Positions 46,648-58,584 of a stretch of DNA of 64,000 nucleotides are shown piece after piece. Source of the DNA: Dermanyssus gallinae (taxonomy: Eukaryota; Arthropoda; Arachnida; Mesostigmata; Dermanyssidae); NCBI GenBank assembly GCA_003439945.1, contig QVRM01001757.1, forward strand, positions 538,451 to 602,450, in the 5' to 3' direction. Both the position numbers and the translations under genes were made by a program. A model generated the notes under the pieces. It made no database searches and was not told the origin of the DNA. It saw only the letters and a program-made list of their open reading frames with translations. Each line of letters opens with the position of its first letter. Within the stretch, counting starts at the first letter, position 1.

Positions 46648-47519
46648 TTGTTTTGACGCAACGAGCACATCGTTTTCGTGCTAGCTCCTGGGCAACCTCT
46701 GCAGTACAGAGGCTGTATGCTTTCGAGTGTATTTGCAAGTACTCATGAATAAAGCTATGTGTTTAATTCATTCTTATGTACATATTGTACTGAGAGGGTC
46801 AGCTACCCATACCCAAATGAAGACAGACACTTTGGTGATTTATCTGCGCTATTTGACGGGGGAACTCTTAACGAACATTATTCATTACAACTCCAGCTCA
46901 CGCTGATGACTTTTCAATGCTGGATCTATCCCGCGTGCAAGCCCGTGCTAAAAGCCCCTATTTAATTTTTAAACGCTTTTTCCATTGCGGCTGTGAGCGG
47001 CATGTCTGCATTGTCATGTCGACGAAGACGCCGCGTACAGTACCATTCGAGAGCTTTATCTTAGAATAGGAAGATAAAGTTGAACAAGTTCGACGAGAGA
47101 TTGGAGACCTGGATATTTTTAGTGCCTCTTACCTCTGGTCAGATCTTGCATGTGGCAATCGCCACGTCTATACCAGTTCATGGCTATCATCTGGCCTGGT
47201 CTGTTCAAACACGAGCTTCCACGAGGAGTACACCAAGATAATCTGTCGACTGTGCTCTTAGGTGTGTACAAAGTTTCATGCGTCTGCCTGCCTGGCCCTT
47301 GCGAAGAGATCACTGCACTGCCTCTCTCGAATAACATGCCGCAAGCAGCTGACTGTATAATTGTATAATCTGTATAATTGTCTATGTTATATGCATACTC
47401 AATATGAGTGAAATAAATATATTGATAATAACAAACATTATATATACATACAAATATATAGGACAGAAAGAAAATCTATTTAAGTATATTCTAAAAAATA
47501 AACGAATTAACCGGTTTTA
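46648..47519. other. No gene recognised
   Basis: Short ORFs only, without motifs. Confidence 0.5.
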
Positions 47520-48095
47520 CGTACGCAGAAAGTACTCGCCATTGGTTGCCACAAACCTTCATTATCACCAAACCAGACTATCCATTTATATGGCAAACCC
47601 ATATGGTTCTGAAAAAATATAATGTAAGCGGTGCAATTTCCCATTCGAAGCTTACCATCTTGCGGAAGCTCACATGTGATCTCGCGTTATCTTCGTAGAA
47701 GATAACCTTTCTATTCACGAGACTGTGTTTGTTCTTTTCGCGGCAAAAACCGGCGGTCGATCAGATCTCAGTTAACAGCCGTGTTTATGGTTTGACCACA
47801 AAACAGAAGTTTGTGGTGGACAACGTCATGCCTATCCAATCATCCGCGAATGGGTAAGAATCTCTTTGGCTTCTCCTGGCCAAATGGTAAGATTTTCGGT
47901 GAGAGTCCGCTTGGAGGCTGGCCTGAGGTGCACTAGAGTCTTCCACGTTTTACATCGTTGTAAAAGACCCATTTTCCGCTAAAAAGTCGATCCCAGAACG
48001 GCCCCTAGTTATATCCATCAAGCTAAGAAGAGCATTTTGCTAAACGCTCCACTTTTTGCGCCAGTTTAAATCATAATATATTTCCTCCATTATAT
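47520..48095 (-). pseudogene. mariner transposase C-terminal part, decayed
   Basis: Across several frames the minus strand gives GKWVFYNDVKRGRL (region after the first catalytic site), GQTINTAVN, KHSLVNRKVIFYEDNARSHV with the second catalytic Asp at 47689-47691, SFEWEIAP, and a tail like NGEYFLRT. This is the order in mariner transposases carrying the NARPH motif. The first Asp is lost because the expected TGDE is missing before KW. It is inactive. Together with the N-terminal piece at 49684-50030 it probably represents one mariner split by a later insertion. Confidence 0.75.
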
Positions 48096-48182
48096 TAGGC
48101 CTGTAACCGTGGCTGTTACTGATTCACAAAAAAAACAGAGATTCTTGCTGAATACTTTTCTACATTATTTCTGTTCTGTCGT

Positions 48183-49250
48183 TTGGTCCAGGCATTACAG
48201 TGGAAAATAGCCTACGTGACCTTTCTTATCAACACGACTTGGTTATCTTCTCTGAGTCTGCAATCTATTCATTTCTCTGCGGTCTCAAAGCGAAGAGTAG
48301 CCGATTTTTACCGGGCGCTGTGTTCGAGCTTTTTAGACTCAGTCTTATCATTCCTGTCCACAGGAAAAACATGAAAACGAATACTGACGACTACCGGTTA
48401 ATTTCGCTCGATGCTTGATACCATGCTGCACTACTAGAAAAGTTTTAGTTAAACACTTAAGTAAGTTATTAATTTTATACCGCTTACGTGACCCTGCCCA
48501 ACACGGCTTTACCACTCATCGGTCTACACGTATGCAGCTTTTTGAGATTAGCCACGACTGGACTATGTTTGTAAACGTTCGAAAATAACGTTTCACTGCG
48601 TCTATTCTAATCAAAATAACCCATTTTATAGAGTAGGCCCTTCTGCTCTGCAAAGTGAAACATCTAGGTATCCACATATGTACAGTGCAATGGGTGAAGG
48701 CATTTTTGAGCGACCGTCGCTTCCAAGTAAGATTGGTGACAAACTTAGTCGTGCATATTCTGCATTATCTGGTGTACCTTACGGGGAATGTTAATCCCCA
48801 TTTTATACAAGATTTTTGTTCTAAACATAAAGAAGTATCCACCTGATGTTAAATATCTTAAATATGCAGATGACATACAACTTTTTCATCCTGTTTGCTC
48901 TAGTGACTCCCATGCTGTTCTGCAGTCATGTCGGCGGTTTTGCTTGATGTTGTTCTAAAAATAGCATGGTTCCCTCACCCTCCAAGTTTGTAGTAGTGAA
49001 ACATCGTGCACTTCGACTAAAGATTCAACTGGCTGCATTTTACCGACTCTTTTTTTATACACGGAACCTAGGCATGTATTACGCCTGATCTTAATTTTAG
49101 CATTCACATTTTCAAGGCTATGGAGTCGTCATTGCTCAATATAAAAACAACTTTCCGATATTTCATTTGAACGACTCATCACGTGTATATTCGCCTTTAA
49201 AAATGTCCTGTTCTTCCTAAACATACAAATTGCTCTCCTAGAAGCCCCAT
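48183..49250 (+). pseudogene. Decayed LINE reverse transcriptase (Jockey/CR1-like)
   Basis: The plus strand yields RT blocks in order over three frames: AIYSFLCGLKAKSS, LIIPVHRKNMKTNTDDYRLI (like PVHKKG...NYRPISL), AQHGFTTHRSTRMQLFEI, VQWVKAFLSDRRFQVRLV, a degraded GVPQG region, and KYADDIQLF with the catalytic YADD at 48863-48874. Further on comes DLNFSIHIFKAMESS, matching the DLG...L-F-HI block of the thumb. The endonuclease domain is absent, so the copy is 5'-truncated, and many stops are present. Clade assignment to Jockey or CR1 is tentative. It lies inside a minus-strand mariner. Confidence 0.75.
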
Positions 49251-49683
49251 CTGTCTAAATACAGAAAGTTAGTGGAAGGCGTCTAAGACACGTTCCTGAG
49301 ACGCCTGCGGACCAGGTGCCCTCAAAGCGTGATAGGTGATGTTGTTTTTAGTATTGACTCACTCTGCTCTACGTGTAACTACGTAAACGTAAATTGCTAG
49401 GACACTGTTTTGATGTAACGCTCTAATAACCTAAGGAATCAGCGATAAATCACTCCAAAAGCTCGCGGTGAGTTCGTAAACGGATTGTTTGCTTGGCGGA
49501 TGGCCAAATGGACGCACGTAATATCAAATAGCACTCGCCTATTTGGCGATAAGTTACGTTTTTCTTTGGAAAGTACGTACATTGAAAACATTACATATAC
49601 AATCATGAAAATTGTACCCCACACCCTTTTATAATAAAAATGATTTTGTGTTATGTAACCAAAATTATGAAGTACCTACTGGG

Positions 49684-50030
49684 TCAATTTTGACACTCGC
49701 CAAGGGCCCAAATGCGAGTGAAGATGGTTGTATGACACACTCTGAAGCGCGTGGTTAATTCACGCATTACCATGTATGTGAGGCGTGTAACTGTGCAAAA
49801 AAATCCCAAACAAGAATTTTGTTCCACAGTTACGCGCAAGTGGTTGTCGTCGAGCGTAATAGGCCTTCTAAAACGGGGTTCATCTGGAAGGCGTAAGTTC
49901 CTGGGGCGGAACTTAGTGAACCAGTTGTACTTAAAAGTCTCTAAAGTGTTGTTCACGCCGAATACCTTTCAGATAATCCGGACCGCTTTTGCAGAAGTAA
50001 CGCCTATTCTAAACTCATCTATATAGCTCG
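49684..50030 (-). pseudogene. mariner transposase N-terminal part
   Basis: A 90-codon minus-strand ORF reads NWFTKFRPRNLRLPDEPRFR, then RPITLDDNHLRVTVEQN, then TTRFRVCHTTIFTRIWALG. This is the paired helix-turn-helix DNA-binding region of mariner transposases (compare WF-KFRSG-F-L-DEPRSGRP and VSHTTI-RHL--LG). Upstream, in another frame, EFRIGVTSAKAVRII gives the first helix-turn-helix. Homology stops at ALG near 49690, just where the C-terminal piece at 48095 would continue. There is no catalytic part, so it is inactive. Confidence 0.78.
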
Positions 50031-50459
50031 CCTACAAATGAGTACCGAAAGAAGCTCTCAAAAAATTAAAGCCGGAGGAGAAACAGCTTTCATTGAGCAG
50101 AAATGAGCTGTTGATCTTATCAGTTGCTTTCGCGCAACGCATGCGAACATCAAAGACCGCGACCGCCAGACAGGTATACATTTTGTACTAAGTAAACCGT
50201 GGCCGAGAATCTGGTCACGGCACCAGATTATAGGGCTGCCGCCACACCTGAAGACGGACCGATCGACTTCCGCTGGTTGACCGGCTAACCACAGAAGATC
50301 TTAGCGCTCCGTTCAAGCCACAAAACGCTATTGCGTCTCAGAGGCGCAAACCCAACCACTCACTATAAACACATAGCTAGAGCTTTATGTTTGGTTTAGG
50401 AGTACAACCCGTTACAACCAATGTTACCTATTGGCAACAGTAGCAGCAGATACTGCCTA
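50031..50459. other. No gene recognised
   Basis: Nothing recognised. It may include the 5' flank or terminal repeat of the split mariner. Confidence 0.4.
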
Positions 50460-50508
50460 TATAGTATATATATACTATATATAGTATATATATAAATATA
50501 TATATATA

Positions 50509-50547
<39 letters not shown>
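50460..50547. repeat. (TA)n array with palindromic interruptions
   Basis: TA tracts are broken by alternating AGT and ACT, giving nested TATATAGTATATA/TATATACTATATA inverted repeats. Confidence 0.95.
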
Positions 50548-50548
<1 letters not shown>

Positions 50549-52526
50549 AGGTATGGAGAGACCGAACAAGACACGACGCAGTAGCACTGTTTCCGCGTTG
50601 ACGATTGATCCCACGCTCCGTCGCGACAATGCAAGGAAATCGGTGGAAGTTGTGCATTATGTACTTGTCCTTGAGAAGTTGTCGCTTCTAGTTGGAGGAG
50701 TGTGTCTGCCTACCATTCGGGGCAAGCAACTCGTTCGAGCAAAGAAGGTTCTCTTCCTGGCGGAGGCCGCGCATTGCTTCCCTGCTTCTGGCGTTGGTGG
50801 AGGAACTACCCGGTCCGCCGCATGTTAGATGTTCGGCTTGTCAACGAGCAAGCGGAAGAAGAAGAAGAACAAGGTGCTCTACTCCGCGGGAGTTCATGAG
50901 TTAATGCCTCACCGAGAAAGGCAGAGAGACTGGCTGGCTAAATGGCGACAACAACGCATATTCGATATATGCACCCCCTCGGGCGCTGGACGAGGCCGAA
51001 CCACTACGCTGGTTACCCGTATGCACAACTGAGTTCGTACGGCCCGGGTAGCTTTCTGGCCATGACTATGTGCCGGCTTCTTCAACTACCCTTGTTGCTG
51101 GCGCCCCTCATGTCGCGCTACGATTACTCTTATTTCCTTCGCCCCGTGGCATTGCCTGTATAGTTAGCTGTTCCTTTTTAGGATGGGGGGGGGGGGCGCT
51201 TACTTGTGCCCCTATCTATACAACTGCCCTTCTGCGTGTTTGGCCTTATGCCTTTCCAGTAGCTGTACAGCTTTTCTTTTTCCTTACTTGTGGCCCGCTT
51301 CACTCTTCTACTTTACTTTGTTTTGTGTGTCCGTCTATATAACTGCCCGTATGTATGCCCCTCTTCTATAAAATTGTCTGCCTGCCTGTCTGTCTGTAAA
51401 GTTGCTCTCGATTGTGCCCACAGCTGGCAGCTGCCAGTTGGTGTCGGCATCTGGCCAAGCGAGTCTGCGCTAACGGAGCCAACTGCACACGGCCTCCTGC
51501 CTCCTTGCGAGATCTTCCGTCAGCCTCAGCCAACCATTTCGCTTTGCATCATCGACAGTGCTGCTGCTGTTGCTGCTGATGCTGCGGCTGCCTGAAGTTT
51601 GGGTGTTCAACGTCTCTCGAACAACGACGTTCAACCAAGCAAACTCAACGGCAGATGCACGGCCTTCGTTCTCCGTGGACCATCGGCTTCCGTACCCCGC
51701 AGTTCCTTGGCTAACGGCGGCCTTCGACGAAATGAATGTGCAGACAGTAATAAACGAGGGCACGACTATTCTTCCCATTATAATGCAAATCTCCAGTCGC
51801 CAGCCGAATCGTTGATGGTGTGTCGAGCGTTGAGAGTTGAGAGGAGGACGTGAGGAGGACAGGGAAAGCGGGACAGAGATCGAACACGAGCGACCGACAA
51901 AGAGGTAGATAGAGAGAGGCAGAAAGTGCGCGCCGGCGATGAAAGTGAAGACGAAAGTGCAAAGATGAAGCGAATATAACTATATAGAACTACGCAGGGT
52001 AGGCAACGCAGAGGGAGCACGCAACACAGAGGGACAGGCAGCGATGCAGGCAGAGAAACCACCACGGCGGCGGCGGCGAGAAGGCCAGAAGCACACACAG
52101 AGACAAGCCGAGTTTCACTCTTACTCACGGCAATGAAGTTGTTCCGCCATCTGTCCTCTATCTTCTCCCCCTGAGGCTCCTCCTCCTGTTTTCGACCTCG
52201 TTTTTCTCCGTCTCGACCACCAAGCTCAAGCCACAGAGCGTTACTTCAGTCGGCTTAGTATGCGTGCTGGCCCTGCACAAGCGTGATGATGGGCTGGGGC
52301 TATTATTCGTAGGTGGCAACGATTTCACGCCCTTTATCGCTTTGGTACTGCCGTTGCGAACAGTTAGGCAGTTTGAAGCATTAAAAACAACCATTGCACG
52401 GAAGGCCTTGCCACGAGAAGGCGCTCGGCCGATCGGAGGGACCCAATGGACATCCGGCGCTTGCCGCTCTACCCGAGAGTTTTGTCGCTGTTCACGTCTT
52501 AGACGCCGTACCGCAGTCGTCTCGTC

Positions 52527-52528
<2 letters not shown>
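50548..52528. other. No gene recognised; low complexity
   Basis: Contains GAA runs (about 50852-50872), a G-run at 51184-51196, pyrimidine-rich DNA at 51180-51420 and purine-rich DNA at 51820-52130. An ATG at 50829 opens 67 codons beginning MFGLSTSKRKKKKNKVLYSA. This looks plausible as an N terminus but has no splice or homology support. Confidence 0.45.

Positions 52529-52577
<49 letters not shown>
52529..52577. repeat. (TA)n microsatellite
   Basis: About 49 bp of pure TA. Confidence 0.97.
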
Positions 52578-52582
<5 letters not shown>

Positions 52583-55082
52583 TTGTCGGAAAGATACGGA
52601 AAATTATATAAATATAGCTTTCTTGGTTATCTGGTCTCTCTCAGTCGTATCTGTGTCCACGCATAGCTTTGCAATGCGTGGCAGCTAGTTAACAGCATAA
52701 CTTCTACTACTACTATTACTGCTACATTCCGATTGATCGTGCAGGTTAGTGGAGGACTTTTGACGGTTTTGCTGGTGTCGCGCCCACCGAAACCTCTATC
52801 TCTCCAGCTTGAAAAAAGCCGGAGCCTTTTAGCATTATTTCGCTGGTCAAGGGTACTTAAGCTCGCATTAGGGTTTGTTGCTCGTTGTCCCGCACTATGT
52901 CTTTTAAAAGGCAACTTACGTTGCTATTGGCCGCAATAAGCAATTTAGTTCGCTGCTCCTCCTATCGTATGCAACAAGTCGTGTGAATGAACACATGACG
53001 CGTGAATCACAATAATTAGTCTCGTCAGGGCCGAAAGACCGCCTAGGTTGGACCGAATACTTTCTCGATCCAATATTCTCATAGGGCTATTCCGGCTTTC
53101 GCTTCAGGTTCCTTTTAGCTTTTTCTTTGATTGCAAGGCCCCCTTAACATCGTTTTAACCAGAATCGGAAGCGCTATCGTTCACACCATCCTGTTTGCGT
53201 AGCATCATCCAAAGGGCGAGCGTGCGTTAGGCCTTCTCGGCCGCATTCCGTGCCTTTTAAGTTCGCCTTCTCTCGCCTGGCGTTTTAGTGCCGAGATTGG
53301 GGCGCAACATGGACTTCTGAGGAACTTCTGGCAAAACGACCTACGTCCCTTTGCAGAACAGTCTTACAAAGCAGGCGTCTGCTTCCTAGCGCCCTAATGG
53401 CGATCCGATATCCCTTTATCCGAGGGTCTAAATTGATCTATTCTAGAGAAGCTTCTCATGCATAGCTTTGGTCCTCTTATCGAGGGTTTGCAGCTCCGTA
53501 CAAGCTTATCGCAGTGTCTCAAACTGCGCCTCTAACCCTGATGTCAACCCTTCTTATCCTGTTGAGTCCAGCTCAGAATCCTGTCTTTGCGAGTCTGAAG
53601 GCTATTGCAAGTACTAAAATGAGCGGCGCGTTTCAAAGCCACCATTTCCTCGCAACAAATATTATATATATATATATGAGTATCACAAAAGTTTGTATTA
53701 AACACCAAAGCTCTTCATATCAACCCTGGACGGTAAAGCTCTATTCCGGCGTTTGCAATACGTGGCTGTCTAGGCATACTTTCATAATACCTGTCGTCGC
53801 ATAGTGCTCCATATATAACTGCCCCTCATTATTACTACTCATATATGTACATGAATATTTCACTGTTGAATAGTTTACACAATGAGATCGAAACAATAAT
53901 ATGAATCTTAAAAGAAATAATAAAAGTATAATATAAATATTTCGATGTTAATATTTATTACAGAAGGCTTTATCCTATTGATGTTCCCGGATTTTTATAG
54001 CGTTTCCACTCGAATACTCTCTACTATAGCGTAGACAGTAGAGTAAATATATGTATGTCTATGTGCCCCAGATATAGACATCCAGTACGCATAACTGAGT
54101 AAATACTGTGTTGGATTTGTCGTTTGATGTTCCTAAGAAGTGAGTTCTGCGCGAAGTTAATCTTAGTCAGCTGCTTCAATGAAGAGGCGAGTCGATCTCG
54201 CCGTGCCGGAATTTATTTAATCAATATTGCAAACAATCTTTTTTGCAGAAAGTCGCAGTCTACATAAAGCAGCCCGCAGACGCTTGACGATCATACGCTA
54301 GTTACGTAAGAGCTAAGCGTAAGAGGCTATCGACAACATGAAAGCCAAATCGGTTCAAACTTCCATTGTAGATGAAGACGATCTGTCGAACATTTTGCGG
54401 AACGCAATAAAATAGTGACAGAGAACCAAGACAATGAGAGAACGAGCTAGAGAGAAAGCTAAATTGAGAGAGAGAGAGAGAGAGGAAGAAGAGAGATAGC
54501 ACTGAAAAGTATCACTGGAAATCCTTACCAAACGTACGTAAGAGACGGAAGCGAATTCTAACGCTATGCTAAACGAACTATGCCGTTGTTATGTAGGCCG
54601 TCATCTTTCGGAGTCGCTCACCCACACGCGCGCAGCCGGGCAGGGGCAGCGCTGGAAAGGTCCTCGAGAAGAACAGAGAACATCGGGACAGAGCAACACC
54701 ACCACCATTTGCAGCTGAGCCTCACTGCTGACCATAGAGCAACCACATCTGTAGCGTCCGTCTATAGAGAGCAGCGCGTGGACCAACAGAACAACCATTG
54801 GAGACATTTCGTCGTCGTCGTTGTCCTCGTCGACAGACAGACAGCCAGCAAGAAGAGCAGAAGAGCCAGCCATAAGCTTAAGCAGATATGGTGGAACAGC
54901 TCGGGTCGGTTCGAGAGATGGCGCTGTGATGGTGACCTTCGTCGGGCCTCTGCGGGCGCGCAATTTGCTTAATGCAGGATGGTCTAAAGCCCTGCGCCTT
55001 TGTCACGGCTTGGCGCGGCAGTACGCCCGCCACGCTCACAAGCACTTACTGTGTCGCCATTGCCAGGAGGAGAGAGAGGGAA

Positions 55083-55113
<31 letters not shown>

Positions 55114-55484
55114 GGAAGAGAGAGAGAGAGAGCTAACACCTCTGAACGACTATGTCGCTGGTCTGCAACAAAGAGAATCGGAGCCCGGGTCTGTAGTCTT
55201 CTTCTCTCACGTTTACTGCGTCTCGTCAAGCCAGACGAGAGATGGAAGAGATAGAAATGGCGAGAAGAAAAAAAAGCAGAGAAAGAAAATGTGCGCATGA
55301 GGAAAGAGGAGAAAGCAAGCGCGTGCGCTTGCAGTCTTGCAAAGAGGGTTTTCTTTGTGCAGCGGGTTCAGCGGGCAGGCGACGGGCAGGCCGGGGAAGG
55401 CGTAACCTGCAGGGTAAAGCCGGGCATGACCTGTATATGATTATCACGGATCGTACCTTACAATCTCGAAGGCCTCCTTCATAG
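52578..55484. other. No gene recognised
   Basis: Includes (GA)n at 54468-54483 and a (TA)n-(GA)n compound at about 55086-55131. Minus-strand DNA at 53000-53600 has protein-like patches in shifting frames, but no family was recognised. Confidence 0.45.
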
Positions 55485-55949
55485 CTGAAACTGCCACGAG
55501 ATCGGATAACGACGCCACTTACGACAGTGAACGCTGCACTACTTGTGGCTCGGCGCGCACTCGCCGCAATATGTGGACTGCACCACGTTCTGTAGGAACA
55601 CCCTGCAGGACGTTCCGGATCAGCAGGTACAACAGCAACAGCAGCAAGAACAAGGCCGCTCGCAGCAGTAGTAGTAGTAATGATGCTCCACTACGGACCA
55701 TGACCATGCCAGCTACGCCAGCGGCGAGATTTACGTTCAAACTGCTTGTATTTCAGAGCACGGAGACCCGGAACGGAAACGCAAAGTTCCGCTGATCGCA
55801 AAATTCAAGGATCACAGCCAGTTATGACTTCAACAACACCAAATAGCTCAGCGAAACGCATCAAAAAGGCCCAATCGATGACGCGACAAGATGAAATCGC
55901 GCAAATGTTGGCCTCAAAGCGCCGGGTGGAAGCTATCGAAAGAGACTAG
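55485..55949 (+). other. Weak candidate for one or two terminal exons
   Basis: Acceptor-like sites precede 55485 (CCTCCTTCATAG) and 55757 (CTTGTATTTCAG). In one frame, 55485-55626 could splice from CAG/GTACAA to 55757 and continue in phase to a stop at 55949. The last part would read QSSADRKIQGSQPVMTSTTP and end RRVEAIERD. The donor is weak, and other frames look about equally protein-like over parts of the region, so this is only a lead. Confidence 0.2.
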
Positions 55950-55963
55950 CAAATTGCTATTGC

Positions 55964-55995
<32 letters not shown>

Positions 55996-55996
55996 G
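55964..55996. repeat. (TA)n microsatellite
   Basis: A TA array bordering the RLE fragment that follows. Confidence 0.95.
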
Positions 55997-56290
55997 GTAT
56001 CATCTACTCTGTTGCTCCTTAACTGACAATTGAGGGAGATAGTGAGTCAGTTAGCGTTGCGTCGCATACAAAGAGTCGATAGCGTTTGAAACCTATAAAA
56101 ATCATACCATACGGCCTCTTACCACCGCTCCTACATAAGCCGATTGGCTCTAGGGTGCATGGGCAGCCTGCTTTCCCCAACGCCCTCGCTAATGTATCGT
56201 TAATGGCCGCATGTCTCGGACGACGCCTTCGCTTGCTTCGAATGCATGAGGGTGCATGGCGGGCCTTCTTTCTCCTATTGGTTCGTCGCG
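55997..56290 (-). pseudogene. RLE retrotransposon endonuclease fragment
   Basis: On the minus strand: RHAPSCIRSKRRRRPRHAAI, then NDTLARALGKAGCPCTLEPI, GGKRPYG, CDATLTDSLSPSIVS and a stop. This aligns closely with element 1 from the zinc knuckle (RHGLSC) through the endonuclease (GGKRPDG, WDATVTD, LAPSMVS). The catalytic PD has become PY and the Trp of WDAT has become Cys. The coding homology ends about ten codons after SIVS, in the (TA)n array at 55964-55996, so the conserved C-terminal tail is missing. It is a truncated, inactive relic. Confidence 0.82.
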
Positions 56291-56897
56291 GTGGCACGGC
56301 GGTGCGGGTGGCAGAGAGTTGTCCCAACACGTCCCAAACCATGTGCTTGAGTTTTCTAACGTAGCACAGCCAGTAAAGCGCAGGGTAGTCAAGATATAAC
56401 CAGGCCTTTCCGGAGTCGCCATCGTCCTCATCAATCAGTAAATAGGTAGGCTAGTACGCGAGCAAGGATGACCTGAGGAGAGAGGTCCTCCGGAGGAGTT
56501 CTCACAGCTGATACAAAACTGCTCACGAATTGATCGCGCTTAGAAACGAATGACGTGTGTCTAGTATCATTCGAGAGCTCAACTACTCGGTCGCGCATAT
56601 CTGGTGCGTAGCTTGCAAGGCCAACACCCCAAGTCGTTTAGCTGAAACTTTAAAAAGGTGAAAAGAGAAGAAAGTGGAACCTTAGAAAGTCGGGAAGGAC
56701 TAGTCTAGTGTCAGGTCGATAAACCGGGTGAGGTTTTAGGTTTCAGCCAGGTAAATCTCTCTTGATATAAAGCGTTCGGCGAAAAGCTAAGACAGGAATA
56801 TCTCAGTAAAAATAAGCCGCTGTGATAGAGGGAGCCGACCTGCTACTATCTTGAACGTATCCAGCCAGTTCTGTAGCACCTACAGGGCTAGCAGCTG
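56291..56897. other. No gene recognised
   Basis: Lies between the RLE fragment and repeat X. The minus strand may hold more decayed element sequence, but no motif was seen. Confidence 0.4.
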
Positions 56898-57129
56898 GGC
56901 CAGCAGCTCCCCCACCCTCACCCCTATCGAGGTTCGGAATGGAGGTACCACACTACTCCTACCCGACAATTAGACATACAGTCACCTCGCGATTCCGCGT
57001 TACACCCCGGAATATACTCACTCCCCCGAAGGGTGGCTCGACCCACTCCAGAGCAGGGGTTCCCCACCACTGGGAAAGACAGCAGCGGAGCCAGACGGTC
57101 CTCTCGCCGGGAGGTCTGCGTTCATGTGG
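56898..57129. repeat. Unidentified repeat X, copy 2
   Basis: About 232 bp align with 40502-40748 in the same orientation. The poly-C expansion of copy 1 is absent here. On the minus strand, both copies share a short reading starting HMNAD and continuing RGPSG-AA, then SGGEPL-WSGS. This may be remains of an unknown protein or chance conservation of frame. Confidence 0.75.
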
Positions 57130-57503
57130 CTAACTGGCCTCTCGTTGTGCCTATTAAGCCAAGGCAGCAGGCGTCCCAGTCGGCACCACCGGGTTGCTAA
57201 AGCCCGGGGCGTTGACCGACCGGCCCGGGTTTCGTGTGCAGCACACTTCTCCCGTACATTTAAAGTAGCCTTAACAGCCCTCGAATGGGCCATGACAAAA
57301 TGACAATATGAATTTGTTGCCACTCAATCGATATCGTATGCCTTGCCTCCCGCGCCAACAAAAGTGACCTCGGGAAAGTTACTATTGGAAGTTTATACAG
57401 TCTGACCAACCTTCTATTGACGCGTGAAGGTCCCCGCAGCACGCGTAACTCGCGCGCCAGCGGACCAACACCGGAAAGAAAGTCATAGTTACTCCCGAAA
57501 AAT

Positions 57504-58584
57504 GTATATACAGGGTGTTGCAGAAATTTTTCATAATAGAATATACAAATTGTAGAGCTCGTTAAAGCAAATATTTTTTCCAATGGAACATGGTCTCTGA
57601 GAAGTCTTGTTTCGGAGTGAGAGCGAAATTACTACAATTTGTGACACTAGTGTTTTTGCCCGACATAGGAGCATAAAATGTGCTGTTGCGAGACAACCAG
57701 TCCTCCTATACAGAAACACTGTCGGGTTCGTGAGAAAATTCTGCTTCTTCCGAAGAATATACAAGACCGGTCAGAAGATGCGACACGGTCGTTTAGAAGA
57801 GAATTCGTCAAAAATGAAGTTTTTTATTAGCTTTCACTCCAAATACTTCAGAATCATAACCCTACGACCACCCACGTGTTCAAAGCTAACATATTCAGCA
57901 AATGCGCATTTCACGACGATCATTTTGGTACCAAACTTACGGCAATGCGAGCTGTGGTTGCAGAATAATTACGATTTTTCGTCGAACATGTCGAGATTAA
58001 GTGCATGAAAATGACGCGCTGCGGCTGTCGCGCGACACGTCGGCGGTAGTGAACGTCGCCACACAGTCATTTTTCATGCACTTAATCTGGACATCCCACC
58101 GAAAAATCGTAATTACTCTGCAACCACAGCTCGTATTGCCATAAGTTTGGTACCAAAATGATCGTCGTGAAATGCACATTTGCTGAATATGTAGCTTTGA
58201 ACACGTGGGTGGTCGTAGGGTTATGATTCTGAAGTATTTGGAGTGAAAGCTAATAAAAAACTTCATTTTTGACGAATTCTCTTCTAAACGACCGTGTCGC
58301 ATCTTCTGACCGGTCTTGTATATTCTTCGGAAGAAGCAGAATTTTCTCACGAACCCGACAGTGTGTGTAGTTTCTGTATAGGAGGACTGGTTGTCTCGCA
58401 ACAGCACATTTTATGCTCCTATGTCGGGCAAAAAACACTAGTGTCACAAATTGTAGTAATTTCGCTCTCACTCCGAAACAAGACTTCTCAGAGACCATGT
58501 TCCATTGGAAAAAATATTTGCTTTAACGAGCTCTACAATTTGTATATTCTATTATGAAAAATTTCTGCAACACCCTGTATATAC
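57504..58584. mobile_element. Foldback (long inverted repeat) element
   Basis: Two nearly identical inverted arms (about 57504-58014 and 58067-58584, each about 510-518 bp) flank a GC-rich loop of about 50 bp. The outer ends read TATA-CAGGGTGTTGCAGAAATT and its complement, with TATA on both sides. That fits TA target duplication, as in Tc1/mariner-type elements. No transposase is encoded; ORFs in the arms mirror each other. It is non-autonomous and probably recent, because the arms differ at few positions. A transcript would form a long double-stranded RNA hairpin. Confidence 0.92.

Noticed and set aside
57607..58557. ORFs in the foldback arms that share peptide segments
   Set aside because: They repeat only because the arms are inverted copies. 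No transposase or other motif was seen.
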